Shown here piece after piece: positions 1 to 6,121 of a DNA stretch of 8,519 nt. Under the pieces are notes generated by a model, which was not told the origin of the DNA, did not search any database, and was given only the letters and a program-made list of their open reading frames with translations. This stretch comes from DATGZX01 sp035296965 (lineage in GTDB: Bacteria; Planctomycetota; Planctomycetia; Gemmatales; Gemmataceae). The stretch spans positions 1-8,519 of the forward strand of contig DATGZX010000223.1 in NCBI GenBank assembly GCA_035296965.1, given 5' to 3'. The position numbers and the translations under genes are program-made. Each line of letters begins with the position of its first letter. Within the stretch, counting starts at the first letter, position 1.

Positions 1-975
1 GAGGCCAATGCGGCCCATGGCGACCGTCGGCAACCCCTTCGTCAACTTGTGAAAGGTCTTGCCGCCGTCCGTGGTCTTATAAATCCCTGCCGACTTGCCA
101 TACTTGCGAATGGGGTCGTAGCGTTCGATGCCTTCGGGCGGGGGTGGTTCGCCCAGGAAGTCATCAAATTCGTCACGTTGACGGTCGAACATGGCGACCA
201 GGAGCGTCTCGGGGTCGTCAGGGCTCATGCGCACGTCGACGACGCCTGTCTTGTCGTCCGTGTAAAGGATCTTTTCCCAGGTCTGACCGCCGTTGGTGGT
301 TTTGAAGAGGCCGCGTTCATCGTTGGGGCCGTAACAACGCCCCAGAGCGCCTACGTACACGATGTTGGGGTTCTTGGGATGGATGACGATGCGGCCGGTC
401 TGGTAGGACTTCTTCAGTCCCATGTTTTTCCAGGTCTTGCCGCCGTTCGTGGATTTATAGACGCCATCGCCGTAGGAGACTGAGTTGCGCGGATTGCCTT
501 CTCCCGTACCTACCCAGACGATGTCCTTGTCGGAGGGAGCAACGCAGACATCGCCGACGGAAACAGTCGCCTCATGATCAAATTGATGGTCGAAGCTGAT
601 GCCGTTGTTGATCGTTTTGACCAGACCGCCCGAGGCTGTCGCGACCCAGTAGGTCGAGGTATCGGTCTCGAATACGGAGATGGCGGTGATGCGTCCGCCC
701 ATGTTGGCCGGGCCGATGCTCCGCCACGTGAGCGCCTTGATCCAATCCGAGGGAATGCTCCCCTCCGAAACAGTTTTCGGCGCGACCGAGGGAGCAGCCT
801 TGAGTTCGTCCAGCTTCTTGCTGAGGTCGCGGATTTGCTTTTGCAACTCGGAGATTTGCCGCTCGCGGGATTCCTCGTCCGCCCCCGACGATGCCGGCGG
901 CACGGTCAACGCCACCCCTGCCGCAGGGATGAGAACGGCCATCAACCACCAAAAGCGACTGTGGCTGCGCAACAT
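1..975 (-). CDS. Secreted BNR/VPS10-like repeat protein (N-terminal 325 residues, partial)
   Basis: The frame is open from the ATG at 975-973 to the left edge of the window, giving 325 codons; the C-terminus lies outside. Residues 1 to about 31 form a Sec-type signal peptide (basic start, then FWWLMAVLIPAAGVAL). Residues 35-60 are a charged heptad-like stretch (ESRERQISELQKQIRDLSKK), probably a short coiled coil. The repeat region begins with WRSIGPANMGGRI (84-96). Asp-box/BNR turns follow at 121-128 (degenerate TINNGISF), 175-182 (STNGGKTW), 226-233 (TTNGGQTW) and 301-308 (TTDGGKTF). Family knowledge: these repeats build beta-propellers resembling sortilin/VPS10 and photosystem stability factors. 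They are often auto-annotated as glycosyl hydrolases, but no sialidase catalytic residues are evident here. A GAGGG Shine-Dalgarno at 989-985, nine bases before the ATG, supports the start. It is probably a periplasmic or cell-surface protein; the ligand is unknown. Confidence 0.9.
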   Translation of the reverse strand, partial: MLRSHSRFWWLMAVLIPAAGVALTVPPASSGADEESRERQISELQKQIRDLSKKLDELKAAPSVAPKTVSEGSIPSDWIKALTWRSIGPANMGGRITAISVFETDTSTYWVATASGGLVKTINNGISFDHQFDHEATVSVGDVCVAPSDKDIVWVGTGEGNPRNSVSYGDGVYKSTNGGKTWKNMGLKKSYQTGRIVIHPKNPNIVYVGALGRCYGPNDERGLFKTTNGGQTWEKILYTDDKTGVVDVRMSPDDPETLLVAMFDRQRDEFDDFLGEPPPPEGIERYDPIRKYGKSAGIYKTTDGGKTFHKLTKGLPTVAMGRIGL

Positions 976-1057
976 TACTACTAACCCTCGCTGTCAGAAC
1001 AAGTGTTTCCATCCCTGGGAAATAAAGCCCCTTCCCCGAGGCTTTCCCCATTGCACG

Positions 1058-1071
1058 CGCTTCATGAAGCG
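1058..1071. promoter_or_regulatory. Perfect 14-bp palindrome, candidate operator
   Basis: CGCTTCATGAAGCG is its own reverse complement. It lies about 45 bases downstream of the predicted transcription start of the BNR gene, within its probable leader. It shares the TTCATGAA core with the palindrome at 1141-1156, and the two centres are 84 bp apart. Reading it as a repressor or activator site is inference; no regulator gene is in the window. Confidence 0.4.
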
Positions 1072-1119
1072 ACTTACGGCTCTTGCCTGTTTCCGTCTTA
1101 AACTTCGATTTGAAGTGTT

Positions 1120-1148
1120 AGTATACCCGGACGAAAATGAGATTTTCA
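1120..1148 (-). promoter_or_regulatory. Candidate promoter of the BNR-repeat gene
   Basis: On the minus strand a TATACT -10 box lies at 1125-1120. A 17-base spacer separates it from a weak -35 hexamer, TGAAAA, at 1148-1143. The predicted start near 1113 would give a leader of about 138 bases before the ATG at 975. The -35 falls inside the palindrome at 1141-1156. The call rests on hexamer similarity only, and the -35 matches just half of the consensus. Confidence 0.3.
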
Positions 1149-1156
1149 TGAAAATC
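1141..1156. promoter_or_regulatory. Perfect 16-bp palindrome, candidate operator
   Basis: GATTTTCATGAAAATC is a perfect palindrome centred between 1148 and 1149. A further GAAAAT at 1133-1138 can pair with ATTTTC at 1142-1147 as an alternative fold. The palindrome covers the predicted -35 of the BNR gene, a typical repressor position, and shares its TTCATGAA core with the palindrome at 1058-1071. Confidence 0.4.
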
Positions 1157-1255
1157 GAGCGGAAGCGCTTTTCAGAGGCAGAGTTGAGACAATCTAGGCT
1201 CGTTGCCCAAAGAGGCTGGAGCCGGTCGCAATCGTCACTTCTGTGCTATACGGCA

Positions 1256-1379
1256 CGCGGTCAATACTGATGCCAATAGGCCGTAGCCGCATTCGCCAGA
1301 ATGCGGGCTATCTTACACAGTTCCCCCCCCCGCATTCTGGCGAATGCGGCTACGGGGCGATGTCTCATTTTTGACCGCG
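1256..1379. repeat. Nested inverted repeat with perfect 27-bp arms (REP/MITE-like)
   Basis: The arms at 1281-1307 and 1329-1355 are exact reverse complements over 27 bp, with a 21-base loop that includes most of a run of nine C (1323-1331). Each arm is itself a hairpin: CCGCATT at 1287-1293 pairs with AATGCGG at 1300-1306, and the same holds for 1330-1336 and 1343-1349. An outer 9-bp inverted pair, CGCGGTCAA at 1256-1264 and TTGACCGCG at 1371-1379, frames the structure. It lies 66 bases beyond the stop of the minus-strand HAD gene, so it could end that transcript, but no T-tract follows directly on either strand. The form is that of two inverted REP-like units or a very short non-autonomous element. 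No target-site duplication is obvious. Confidence 0.75.
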
Positions 1380-1421
1380 CTCAGTATAATTCGCCAGTCG
1401 GTTTACTTGGATGCGCAGTGG

Positions 1422-2096
1422 TCAAGCCCAAAGTCTAAGCAAGGGCTGGGGGTCGGAGAGGTCGGCCAGCGCCAGATCAGGGCGCTCCTCTGCCAACGAC
1501 TCCAGGCTGTGCAGGCCCGTTGCCACGGCGACGGCACGTGCGCCGATTGATCTCGCGCAACGGATGTCTAGCGGCGTGTCACCAATGACCCAGATAGTTG
1601 TCGTGTCGACAGCTTCGTTCAAGTGACCTTGAACTGCGGCCAGTGCTTCCTGCGCGACTTGATCGCGGTCAAAGAAATGATCGCCAAATCCACCGAACGC
1701 GAAATGGTGGTAGATATCATAATGCCCTAGTTTGATGCGTGCACCATCGCGGATATTGCCGGTCAGAAGTCCCACAGCCATGTCATCCCGCTGAGACAGG
1801 GACTGTAGAAGGTCAGCGATCCCCGGCAAAACCTTTCCCTGATGGCTCGCAAGTTGGGCGGGCAAAACGCGAAGATACTCGCTAACAAAGCGCTGCCAGT
1901 GAGCTGCCGATTCCTCGATCCCATGCAAACGAAAGAGATCGCGGGCGATCGCACGGTCAGTCCGCCCGCTAAATGGAATCCCGTCCGAAGCACGCGGAAC
2001 GCCGAACTCCGCCGCCAGAGCGGCTTCCATTGCCGCCTTGCCCGCGCCACCGCTGGAAAGGAGCGTGCCGTCGATATCGAAGAGGCAAACAATCAT
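1422..2096 (-). CDS. HAD-superfamily phosphatase, phosphoglycolate phosphatase-like
   Basis: This 224-residue protein has all four HAD motifs. Motif I is DIDGT with D7 as predicted nucleophile and D9 as acid/base. Motif II is the Thr of LLTGN (T112), motif III is K122 in RIKLGHY, and motif IV is GDTPLD (D173, D177) for magnesium. A helical cap fits between motif I and about residue 85, as in subclass I enzymes such as Gph. Length and motif order match phosphoglycolate phosphatases, which hydrolyse 2-phosphoglycolate from DNA repair or oxygenation. HAD substrate ranges are broad, so the substrate is inference. The frame stays open upstream to 2225, but the ATG at 2096 puts DIDGT seven residues from the N-terminus as usual, and the upstream extension resembles no HAD sequence. 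No Shine-Dalgarno is present; a TATAAT lies six bases before the ATG. It is probably cytoplasmic. Confidence 0.88.
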   Translation of the reverse strand: MIVCLFDIDGTLLSSGGAGKAAMEAALAAEFGVPRASDGIPFSGRTDRAIARDLFRLHGIEESAAHWQRFVSEYLRVLPAQLASHQGKVLPGIADLLQSLSQRDDMAVGLLTGNIRDGARIKLGHYDIYHHFAFGGFGDHFFDRDQVAQEALAAVQGHLNEAVDTTTIWVIGDTPLDIRCARSIGARAVAVATGLHSLESLAEERPDLALADLSDPQPLLRLWA

Positions 2097-2102
2097 TCTG
2101 AG

Positions 2103-2108
2103 ATTATA
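2103..2108 (-). promoter_or_regulatory. TATAAT -10 box of the HAD gene, implying a leaderless transcript
   Basis: On the minus strand TATAAT (2108-2103) is followed by six bases and then the ATG at 2096-2094. Usual -10 to start spacing would place transcription initiation on the A of the ATG. No purine-rich ribosome binding site precedes the ATG, in agreement with leaderless translation. No convincing -35 hexamer is visible at 16-18 bases. Confidence 0.45.
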
Positions 2109-2160
2109 CAGATGGCTTCGAACATCCGACGTAATGGGCTGGCTAATCCCCCGGCCGGCC

Positions 2161-2188
2161 TTGACCTCTCTGCCTCCTTGAGTACACT
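2161..2188 (+). promoter_or_regulatory. Candidate promoter of the MBOAT/SGNH operon
   Basis: TTGACC at 2161-2166 matches five of six positions of a sigma-70 -35 box. A 16-base spacer leads to TACACT at 2183-2188, four of six for the -10. Initiation near 2195 would leave a leader of about 150 bases before the ATG at 2347. The interval is shared with the divergent HAD gene. Only hexamer similarity supports this. Confidence 0.3.
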
Positions 2189-2346
2189 TCACGGCCGCAA
2201 GTCGTGCCTGTCGCCGCCGGAACACGGCGATACCTATTCTTGGATTCCTCTTAACCCCCGCACGACTTCTCCAGGCGGCTCAACAAACCTGCATCGGTGA
2301 GCCCCAGGCGATACCACCGTTCACTTCTTCTTGAGACAGGGATGTC

Positions 2347-3771
2347 ATGCTTTTTGGCTCGCGGGCGTTTCTGATCTTCTTTACGGTCGTTTTCGCCGTC
2401 TACTGGGCTCTACCTTCGCACCGGGCCCGCGTCTGGTTACTGCTCGTCGCCAGCTTCACATTCTACGCTACCTGGAACAAGTGGCTTGCCGGGCTTATCT
2501 GCCTTTCCACCGCCATGGATTACGTTGTGGCCAGGGCAATGGACGCAAGTTCTTCCCAGGGCCGCCGGAAAGTGCTCCTCGGTCTAAGCCTGGCAGCGAA
2601 CCTTGGGCTGCTGTTTTACTTCAAATATGCGAATTTCTTCCTCCACTCCGTGGAGGAGGCCCTCCATACGATCGGTGGCGAGAGTTCCTTGCCCGTGCTC
2701 CAGGTGATTTTGCCGGTCGGCATCTCTTTCTACACATTTGAGGCCATCAACTATACGGTGGATGTCTATCGCCGTCGGGTGCCGGCCGAACGCAATTTGG
2801 CCAACTTCATGCTGTTCATCACGTTCTTTCCGCACCTCGTGGCAGGGCCGATCGTGCGTGCACGAGACTTCCTGCCGCAGATCCGGCGGGCCAAGCGCTG
2901 GGATTGGGCCCGCATGCAGCTGGGTGTGCAGTACTTCCTGATCGGCTTCTTCAAGAAACAAGCGATCGCTGATCGCATGGCCCTTTACGCAGATCCGGTC
3001 TTTGCCAATCCCAGCCAGTTCAGCACGGGAGCCGTCTGGCTCGCGGTCCTGGCTTACTCCTTGCAGATCTACTGCGATTTCTCTGGCTACACCGATATGG
3101 CCCTGGGAGCGGCGCACATGCTTGGCTACAAGCTGGCAAAGAACTTCGATATGCCCTACTTGGCCGCGAACATCTCCGAGTTTTGGCGGCGCTGGCACAT
3201 CTCGCTTTCGACCTGGTTGCGGGACTATCTCTTCATACCGATGGGCGGCAGCCGGGGCAGCAATTGGCAAACGTGCCGTAATTTGTTCATCACGATGGCG
3301 CTCGGCGGTCTGTGGCATGGAGCGAGCTGGACATTCGTCGTCTGGGGCATCTTGCACGGCCTCTTGCTGATCGCGCATCGTTGTTTTCAGGTCTTATGCA
3401 AACGCCAGCGGTGGATGGATCGACTGTTGCTGAGCATTCCCGGGACGGCGGCGCGCATCGGTCTGACTTTCCTGTGCGTGACACTCGGTTGGATCTTCTT
3501 CCGGTCCAGCACATTCACATCCGCCGCGCTTATCTTGCAACGACTGGTAACGGCGCACGCTGGCCTGGCTGCCCCACTGCATTACCGCAGCTTCTGGTAC
3601 CTGGCTGCCGTCGCCGTCTGCTGCCACGCCTTGAGGAGAAGCATCCATTGGAGGCGAACGACGCTCCAATTGCCTCCAGCAGTCGTGGGCTTCGGTTACG
3701 CCGCGGTGCTGACGCTTGCGCTTGTGCTGACGCCAGAGACTATCAAGGCGTACATCTACTTTCAGTTCTGA
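2347..3771 (+). CDS. AlgI-like MBOAT-family membrane O-acyltransferase
   Basis: This 474-residue polytopic membrane protein has roughly ten or more hydrophobic segments, for example 8-22, 29-43, 80-98, 151-170, 228-247, 329-347, 370-388 and 446-463. Family hallmarks are PVGISFYTFEAINYTVDVYR (123-142), the FPHLVAGPIVRARDFLPQ region (161-178), YCDFSGYTDMALG (242-254), FWRRWHISLSTWLRDYLFIP (279-298) and GGLWHGASWTFVVWG (320-334). H324 corresponds to the invariant MBOAT histidine of AlgI, and H284 is the other conserved one. Length matches AlgI homologues. Known members carry acyl groups across the inner membrane to an extracytoplasmic partner that acylates a polymer such as alginate, teichoic acid, cellulose or peptidoglycan. 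The next gene, 39 bases downstream, is such a partner. AGGG at 2338-2341, five bases before the ATG, supports the start. The target polymer cannot be told from this window. Confidence 0.93.
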   Translation: MLFGSRAFLIFFTVVFAVYWALPSHRARVWLLLVASFTFYATWNKWLAGLICLSTAMDYVVARAMDASSSQGRRKVLLGLSLAANLGLLFYFKYANFFLHSVEEALHTIGGESSLPVLQVILPVGISFYTFEAINYTVDVYRRRVPAERNLANFMLFITFFPHLVAGPIVRARDFLPQIRRAKRWDWARMQLGVQYFLIGFFKKQAIADRMALYADPVFANPSQFSTGAVWLAVLAYSLQIYCDFSGYTDMALGAAHMLGYKLAKNFDMPYLAANISEFWRRWHISLSTWLRDYLFIPMGGSRGSNWQTCRNLFITMALGGLWHGASWTFVVWGILHGLLLIAHRCFQVLCKRQRWMDRLLLSIPGTAARIGLTFLCVTLGWIFFRSSTFTSAALILQRLVTAHAGLAAPLHYRSFWYLAAVAVCCHALRRSIHWRRTTLQLPPAVVGFGYAAVLTLALVLTPETIKAYIYFQF

Positions 3772-3810
3772 TTTTGGCCCGCCGTGGTCTCGTCCTGACG
3801 GAGCGTTCCC

Positions 3811-4926
3811 ATGTTCATGAATCCTTTGAGCCGCAGGACGGGTTGGAAGCAGCGCCCGTGCAGTTCCCAGAAGAATCGCTGGCGCGCCCGTGCCGGCTTG
3901 ATTTGGGGGCTGCTCTTCTTCGCCAGCTTTCAGCTCGGTATGACGCTCTACATGGATTACTGCCGGCCAGAGTTGCAGGACCCGGAATACGGCCAGAAAT
4001 TGGCCCTGCTGCGCGCTCGATTGCAGAAACAAGAGAAGCGGCCCTTGATCCTCGTGCTCGGAAGCTCTCGATCGGAGCTAGGCATCCGGCCCGAAGCTTT
4101 GCCGCCACTGCATGTGGATGGTGAAACTCCTCTCGTTTTCAATTTCGCGCTCACCGGCTCAGGTCCGGTGATGGAGCTGCTTTGTTTGCGCAAGCTATTG
4201 GCGGCAGGCATTCATCCAACGCAGCTAATCGTTGAAGTGCTGCCGCCCCTTTTGCACCAGGAAGGGGCCTGGGCGGAGGAGAATTGGCTAAATATTGACC
4301 GGCTGAGCATTCGTGATCTGCTCATGCTGCGCCGGTTCTGGCAGCACCCTGGCTCCTCGCTGCTGCAGGGAATCCAATCGCGTCTGGTCCCCTGGTTTTC
4401 CAACCGGTACATCATCATGAGTCGATTTGCTCCCTGCTGGCTCACGTGGGAAACGCGCCAGGACGATTGGGGAGCCATCGGTAGTTCAGGCTGGTTACCC
4501 TACCACCACCCCGTCGTTGATGCGAAGGAATATCAGCACGGCCTGGAGTTTGCCCACAAGCAGTACGCGCCCGGCCTCAACCAGTTTCACGTGAGCGAAG
4601 TGCCGGATCGTGCGCTACAGGAGCTTCTCGATCTGTGCCGTGTGGAGCACATCGCTGCAACTCTGCTGCTCATGCCGGAAGGGCGCGACTTTCAAAGTTG
4701 GTATTCCCCGGCGGTCCGGGAGGAAATCGACTGCTATCTGGCGGAGGTTGGCGTTCACTATGCTGTACCCATCATCGACGCCCGATCCTGGATGGAAGAT
4801 GGCGCGTTCTTCGACAGCCATCACTTGCTTCCGAGCGGTGCGACTATCTTTACGCAGCGCCTCGGGCGGGAAGCGCTTCAGCCACTTCTTGAAGCCAACG
4901 GAATTCTGGCGAGAGGAAACTGGTGA
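3811..4926 (+). CDS. Membrane-anchored SGNH-type (DltD/AlgJ/DUF1574-like) acyltransferase partner
   Basis: This 371-residue protein has a basic N-terminus and one membrane segment at about 29-48, so the rest should face the periplasm. An SGNH-like core is visible. Block I is ILVLGSSRSELGI (80-92), where S86 aligns with the GDSL nucleophile. A block II-like glycine lies in FALTGSG (112-118). A core strand, QLIVEVLPPLLH, spans 138-149. Near the C-terminus DSHHLLPSG (335-343) carries D335 and H338 in the DxxH arrangement. Similar proteins pair with MBOAT enzymes (DltD, AlgJ/AlgX, PatB) and pass the acyl group to the polymer. Annotation pipelines would probably call it hypothetical or DUF1574. 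GGAG at 3800-3803, seven bases before the ATG, favours this start over the in-frame ATG at 3817. Thirty-nine bases after the MBOAT stop with no terminator imply one operon. The exact reaction and acceptor are inferred. Confidence 0.82.
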   Translation: MFMNPLSRRTGWKQRPCSSQKNRWRARAGLIWGLLFFASFQLGMTLYMDYCRPELQDPEYGQKLALLRARLQKQEKRPLILVLGSSRSELGIRPEALPPLHVDGETPLVFNFALTGSGPVMELLCLRKLLAAGIHPTQLIVEVLPPLLHQEGAWAEENWLNIDRLSIRDLLMLRRFWQHPGSSLLQGIQSRLVPWFSNRYIIMSRFAPCWLTWETRQDDWGAIGSSGWLPYHHPVVDAKEYQHGLEFAHKQYAPGLNQFHVSEVPDRALQELLDLCRVEHIAATLLLMPEGRDFQSWYSPAVREEIDCYLAEVGVHYAVPIIDARSWMEDGAFFDSHHLLPSGATIFTQRLGREALQPLLEANGILARGNW

Positions 4927-4927
4927 G

Positions 4928-5902
4928 TTAAGCAGCCTTGAACACCACGTTCACGACGGGGCTCTTCAAGAACTCCTTTGCAGTGAAAAACGCTTTCACA
5001 TCAGGGATGGGCGCAATGGCGCCGCCGTCGCCGATCGTGTGGCACTTGTAACCGAAAGATTCGAGAAACTTCACATACGTCAGCGTGTTGACCTTGGAGA
5101 CGTTTTCCAGTTGAGGTCCGAAGATTTCGGACAGGATGACCGGCCTGTCGCGCCGCAAAAGTTCTTCCGCGCCGCGGAAGACGAGGTATTCGGCGCCTTC
5201 GACGTCGATCTTGATGAAGGCGACCCGTCGCTCCGGGTTGGCGGCGAGGATCTTGTCCAGGATTTCGACCTTCACGTCAATGAACGCCTCAGGGTCCTTG
5301 TCTGATTCGCTCCCGGCCAGGTAGCAGGTCGAGTAATAATTAGGATCGGAAGGATCCAAGCCCCGCTTGGGGTGGATGCGGAACTGCACCGTGCCTTCGA
5401 AGTCGGCCAGGGCGCAGCAGTGTATCGAGCAGTAAGGATCAAATTCGTTTTCCGAAACCGATCTGCGAATATAGTCGCAGAAATCCTCGCGTGGTTCGAA
5501 GGCGTACACGAAGCCCGTCGGACCGACCAGCTTGGCCATGAGCAGCGTGTAGTAGCCAATGTTGGCACCGATATCGAGGACCACGTCGCCTGTCTTGCAT
5601 GCCTTGCAAATGAAGCTTGTCTCGCGCGGTTCGTAGGCCTCATTCAAGATCATGCCGGCGACCGCGCTGTCGGCCAGGTTGAGGACCTGGCGGAAACCAA
5701 AGGAAGTATCGTAAATGATTTCCTTGTGGCTGAATTCCAGAAATGGATGGCGGAATCTGAACTCCGGAGAACGCGTGAATGCGTAGCGCAGATCTCTCGT
5801 CGTGGCGTGTTGCTTGAGCATCTCCTTCACGACTTGTTTGCTCTCCGGCTCCCGGTCCAGAAAGAGACGGTACGCCCATTGAACGTGATCGGCGGTAAGC
5901 AT
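4928..5902 (-). CDS. FkbM-family SAM-dependent methyltransferase with DUF4214-like N-terminus
   Basis: This is a 324-residue protein. Residues 4-48 resemble a DUF4214-type helical module: AYRLFLDREPE, then a helix, then AFTRSPEF. Such modules often precede glycosyltransferase or methyltransferase domains. The Rossmann methyltransferase follows. The SAM loop is VVLDIGANIGYYT (107-119), the acidic ribose-binding residue is E136 in YAFEPRED, and the FkbM signature KIDVEGAEYLVFRGA spans 231-245. FkbM enzymes O-methylate sugar or polyketide hydroxyls, and many act on surface glycans; the substrate here is unknown. There is no signal peptide, so it is probably cytoplasmic. GAGAGAG ending three bases before the ATG (5902-5900) is a weak ribosome binding site. 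The gene converges on the SGNH gene with one base between stop codons, so it is not in that operon, although a shared glycan role is plausible. Confidence 0.9.
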   Translation of the reverse strand: MLTADHVQWAYRLFLDREPESKQVVKEMLKQHATTRDLRYAFTRSPEFRFRHPFLEFSHKEIIYDTSFGFRQVLNLADSAVAGMILNEAYEPRETSFICKACKTGDVVLDIGANIGYYTLLMAKLVGPTGFVYAFEPREDFCDYIRRSVSENEFDPYCSIHCCALADFEGTVQFRIHPKRGLDPSDPNYYSTCYLAGSESDKDPEAFIDVKVEILDKILAANPERRVAFIKIDVEGAEYLVFRGAEELLRRDRPVILSEIFGPQLENVSKVNTLTYVKFLESFGYKCHTIGDGGAIAPIPDVKAFFTAKEFLKSPVVNVVFKAA

Positions 5903-6082
5903 ATTCTCTCTCGTTCGAGGTCAGAAAGGCGATTCACAGGCGCAACAGCACCTTGGTAATCGTTATCTGAACGAAGAAAGTTACGGACACGGAGGTCGTG
6001 ATAATCTCTCTGGGCCGTTCTTGGCAAGTCCAAGTTGCCGCGCCAAGGAAGAGCGACAGGAAAAAAGGCTAGGGAATCTCTA

Positions 6083-6111
6083 TTGACGGGTCGAAAACGC
6101 CTTCGTATATA
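6083..6111 (+). promoter_or_regulatory. Sigma-70-like promoter abutting the haem protein gene
   Basis: TTGACG at 6083-6088 (five of six to consensus) and TATATA at 6106-6111 (four of six) are separated by the ideal 17 bases. Initiation would fall near 6118, leaving about four bases before the ATG at 6122. No Shine-Dalgarno fits in or before that gap. The arrangement implies a leaderless or nearly leaderless mRNA. Confidence 0.5.
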
Positions 6112-6121
6112 GCGGCCCATT

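Larger units (their letters stand above)
976..1421. other. Gene-free intergenic stretch of 446 bases
   Basis: This lies between the stop of the HAD gene and the start of the BNR gene, both on the minus strand. Open frames crossing it on the plus strand run from antisense of the BNR gene or start inside the inverted repeat, lack a ribosome binding site and resemble no family I know. What it does hold is a candidate promoter, the two TTCATGAA palindromes and the 27-bp inverted repeat. A weak 6-bp stem (AAAGCC at 1024-1029 with GGCTTT at 1040-1045) lies in the probable BNR leader. Confidence 0.7.

Noticed and set aside
680..1270. A 196-codon open frame on the plus strand
   Set aside because: Half of it is antisense to the BNR gene, it has no ribosome binding site or known motif, and it runs through the promoter palindromes.
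1323..1331. A run of nine C as a possible phase-variation tract
   Set aside because: It is not inside or just before a reading frame. It sits in the loop and first bases of one arm of the inverted repeat, where a length change would have no coding effect.
1422..2225. A longer HAD protein starting at 2225
   Set aside because: The extra 43 residues would precede the DIDGT motif, which is normally within about ten residues of the start, and they run across the TATAAT box.
2584..3378. A 264-codon open frame on the minus strand
   Set aside because: It lies wholly inside the MBOAT gene in antisense and is explained by GC-rich codon usage there.
3814..3821. A third TTCATGAA at the start of the SGNH gene
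   Set aside because: It is formed by the Met-Phe-Met-Asn start codons, and the symmetry does not extend past eight bases, so it is probably chance and not an operator.
2347..5902. A three-gene operon of MBOAT, SGNH and FkbM
   Set aside because: The FkbM gene is on the opposite strand and converges on the SGNH gene, so only the first two can be co-transcribed.
5903..6121. A promoter for the FkbM gene on the minus strand
   Set aside because: Several partial hexamers such as TTGCCA and GATAAC are present, but none pairs with a second box at 16-18 bases well enough to report.
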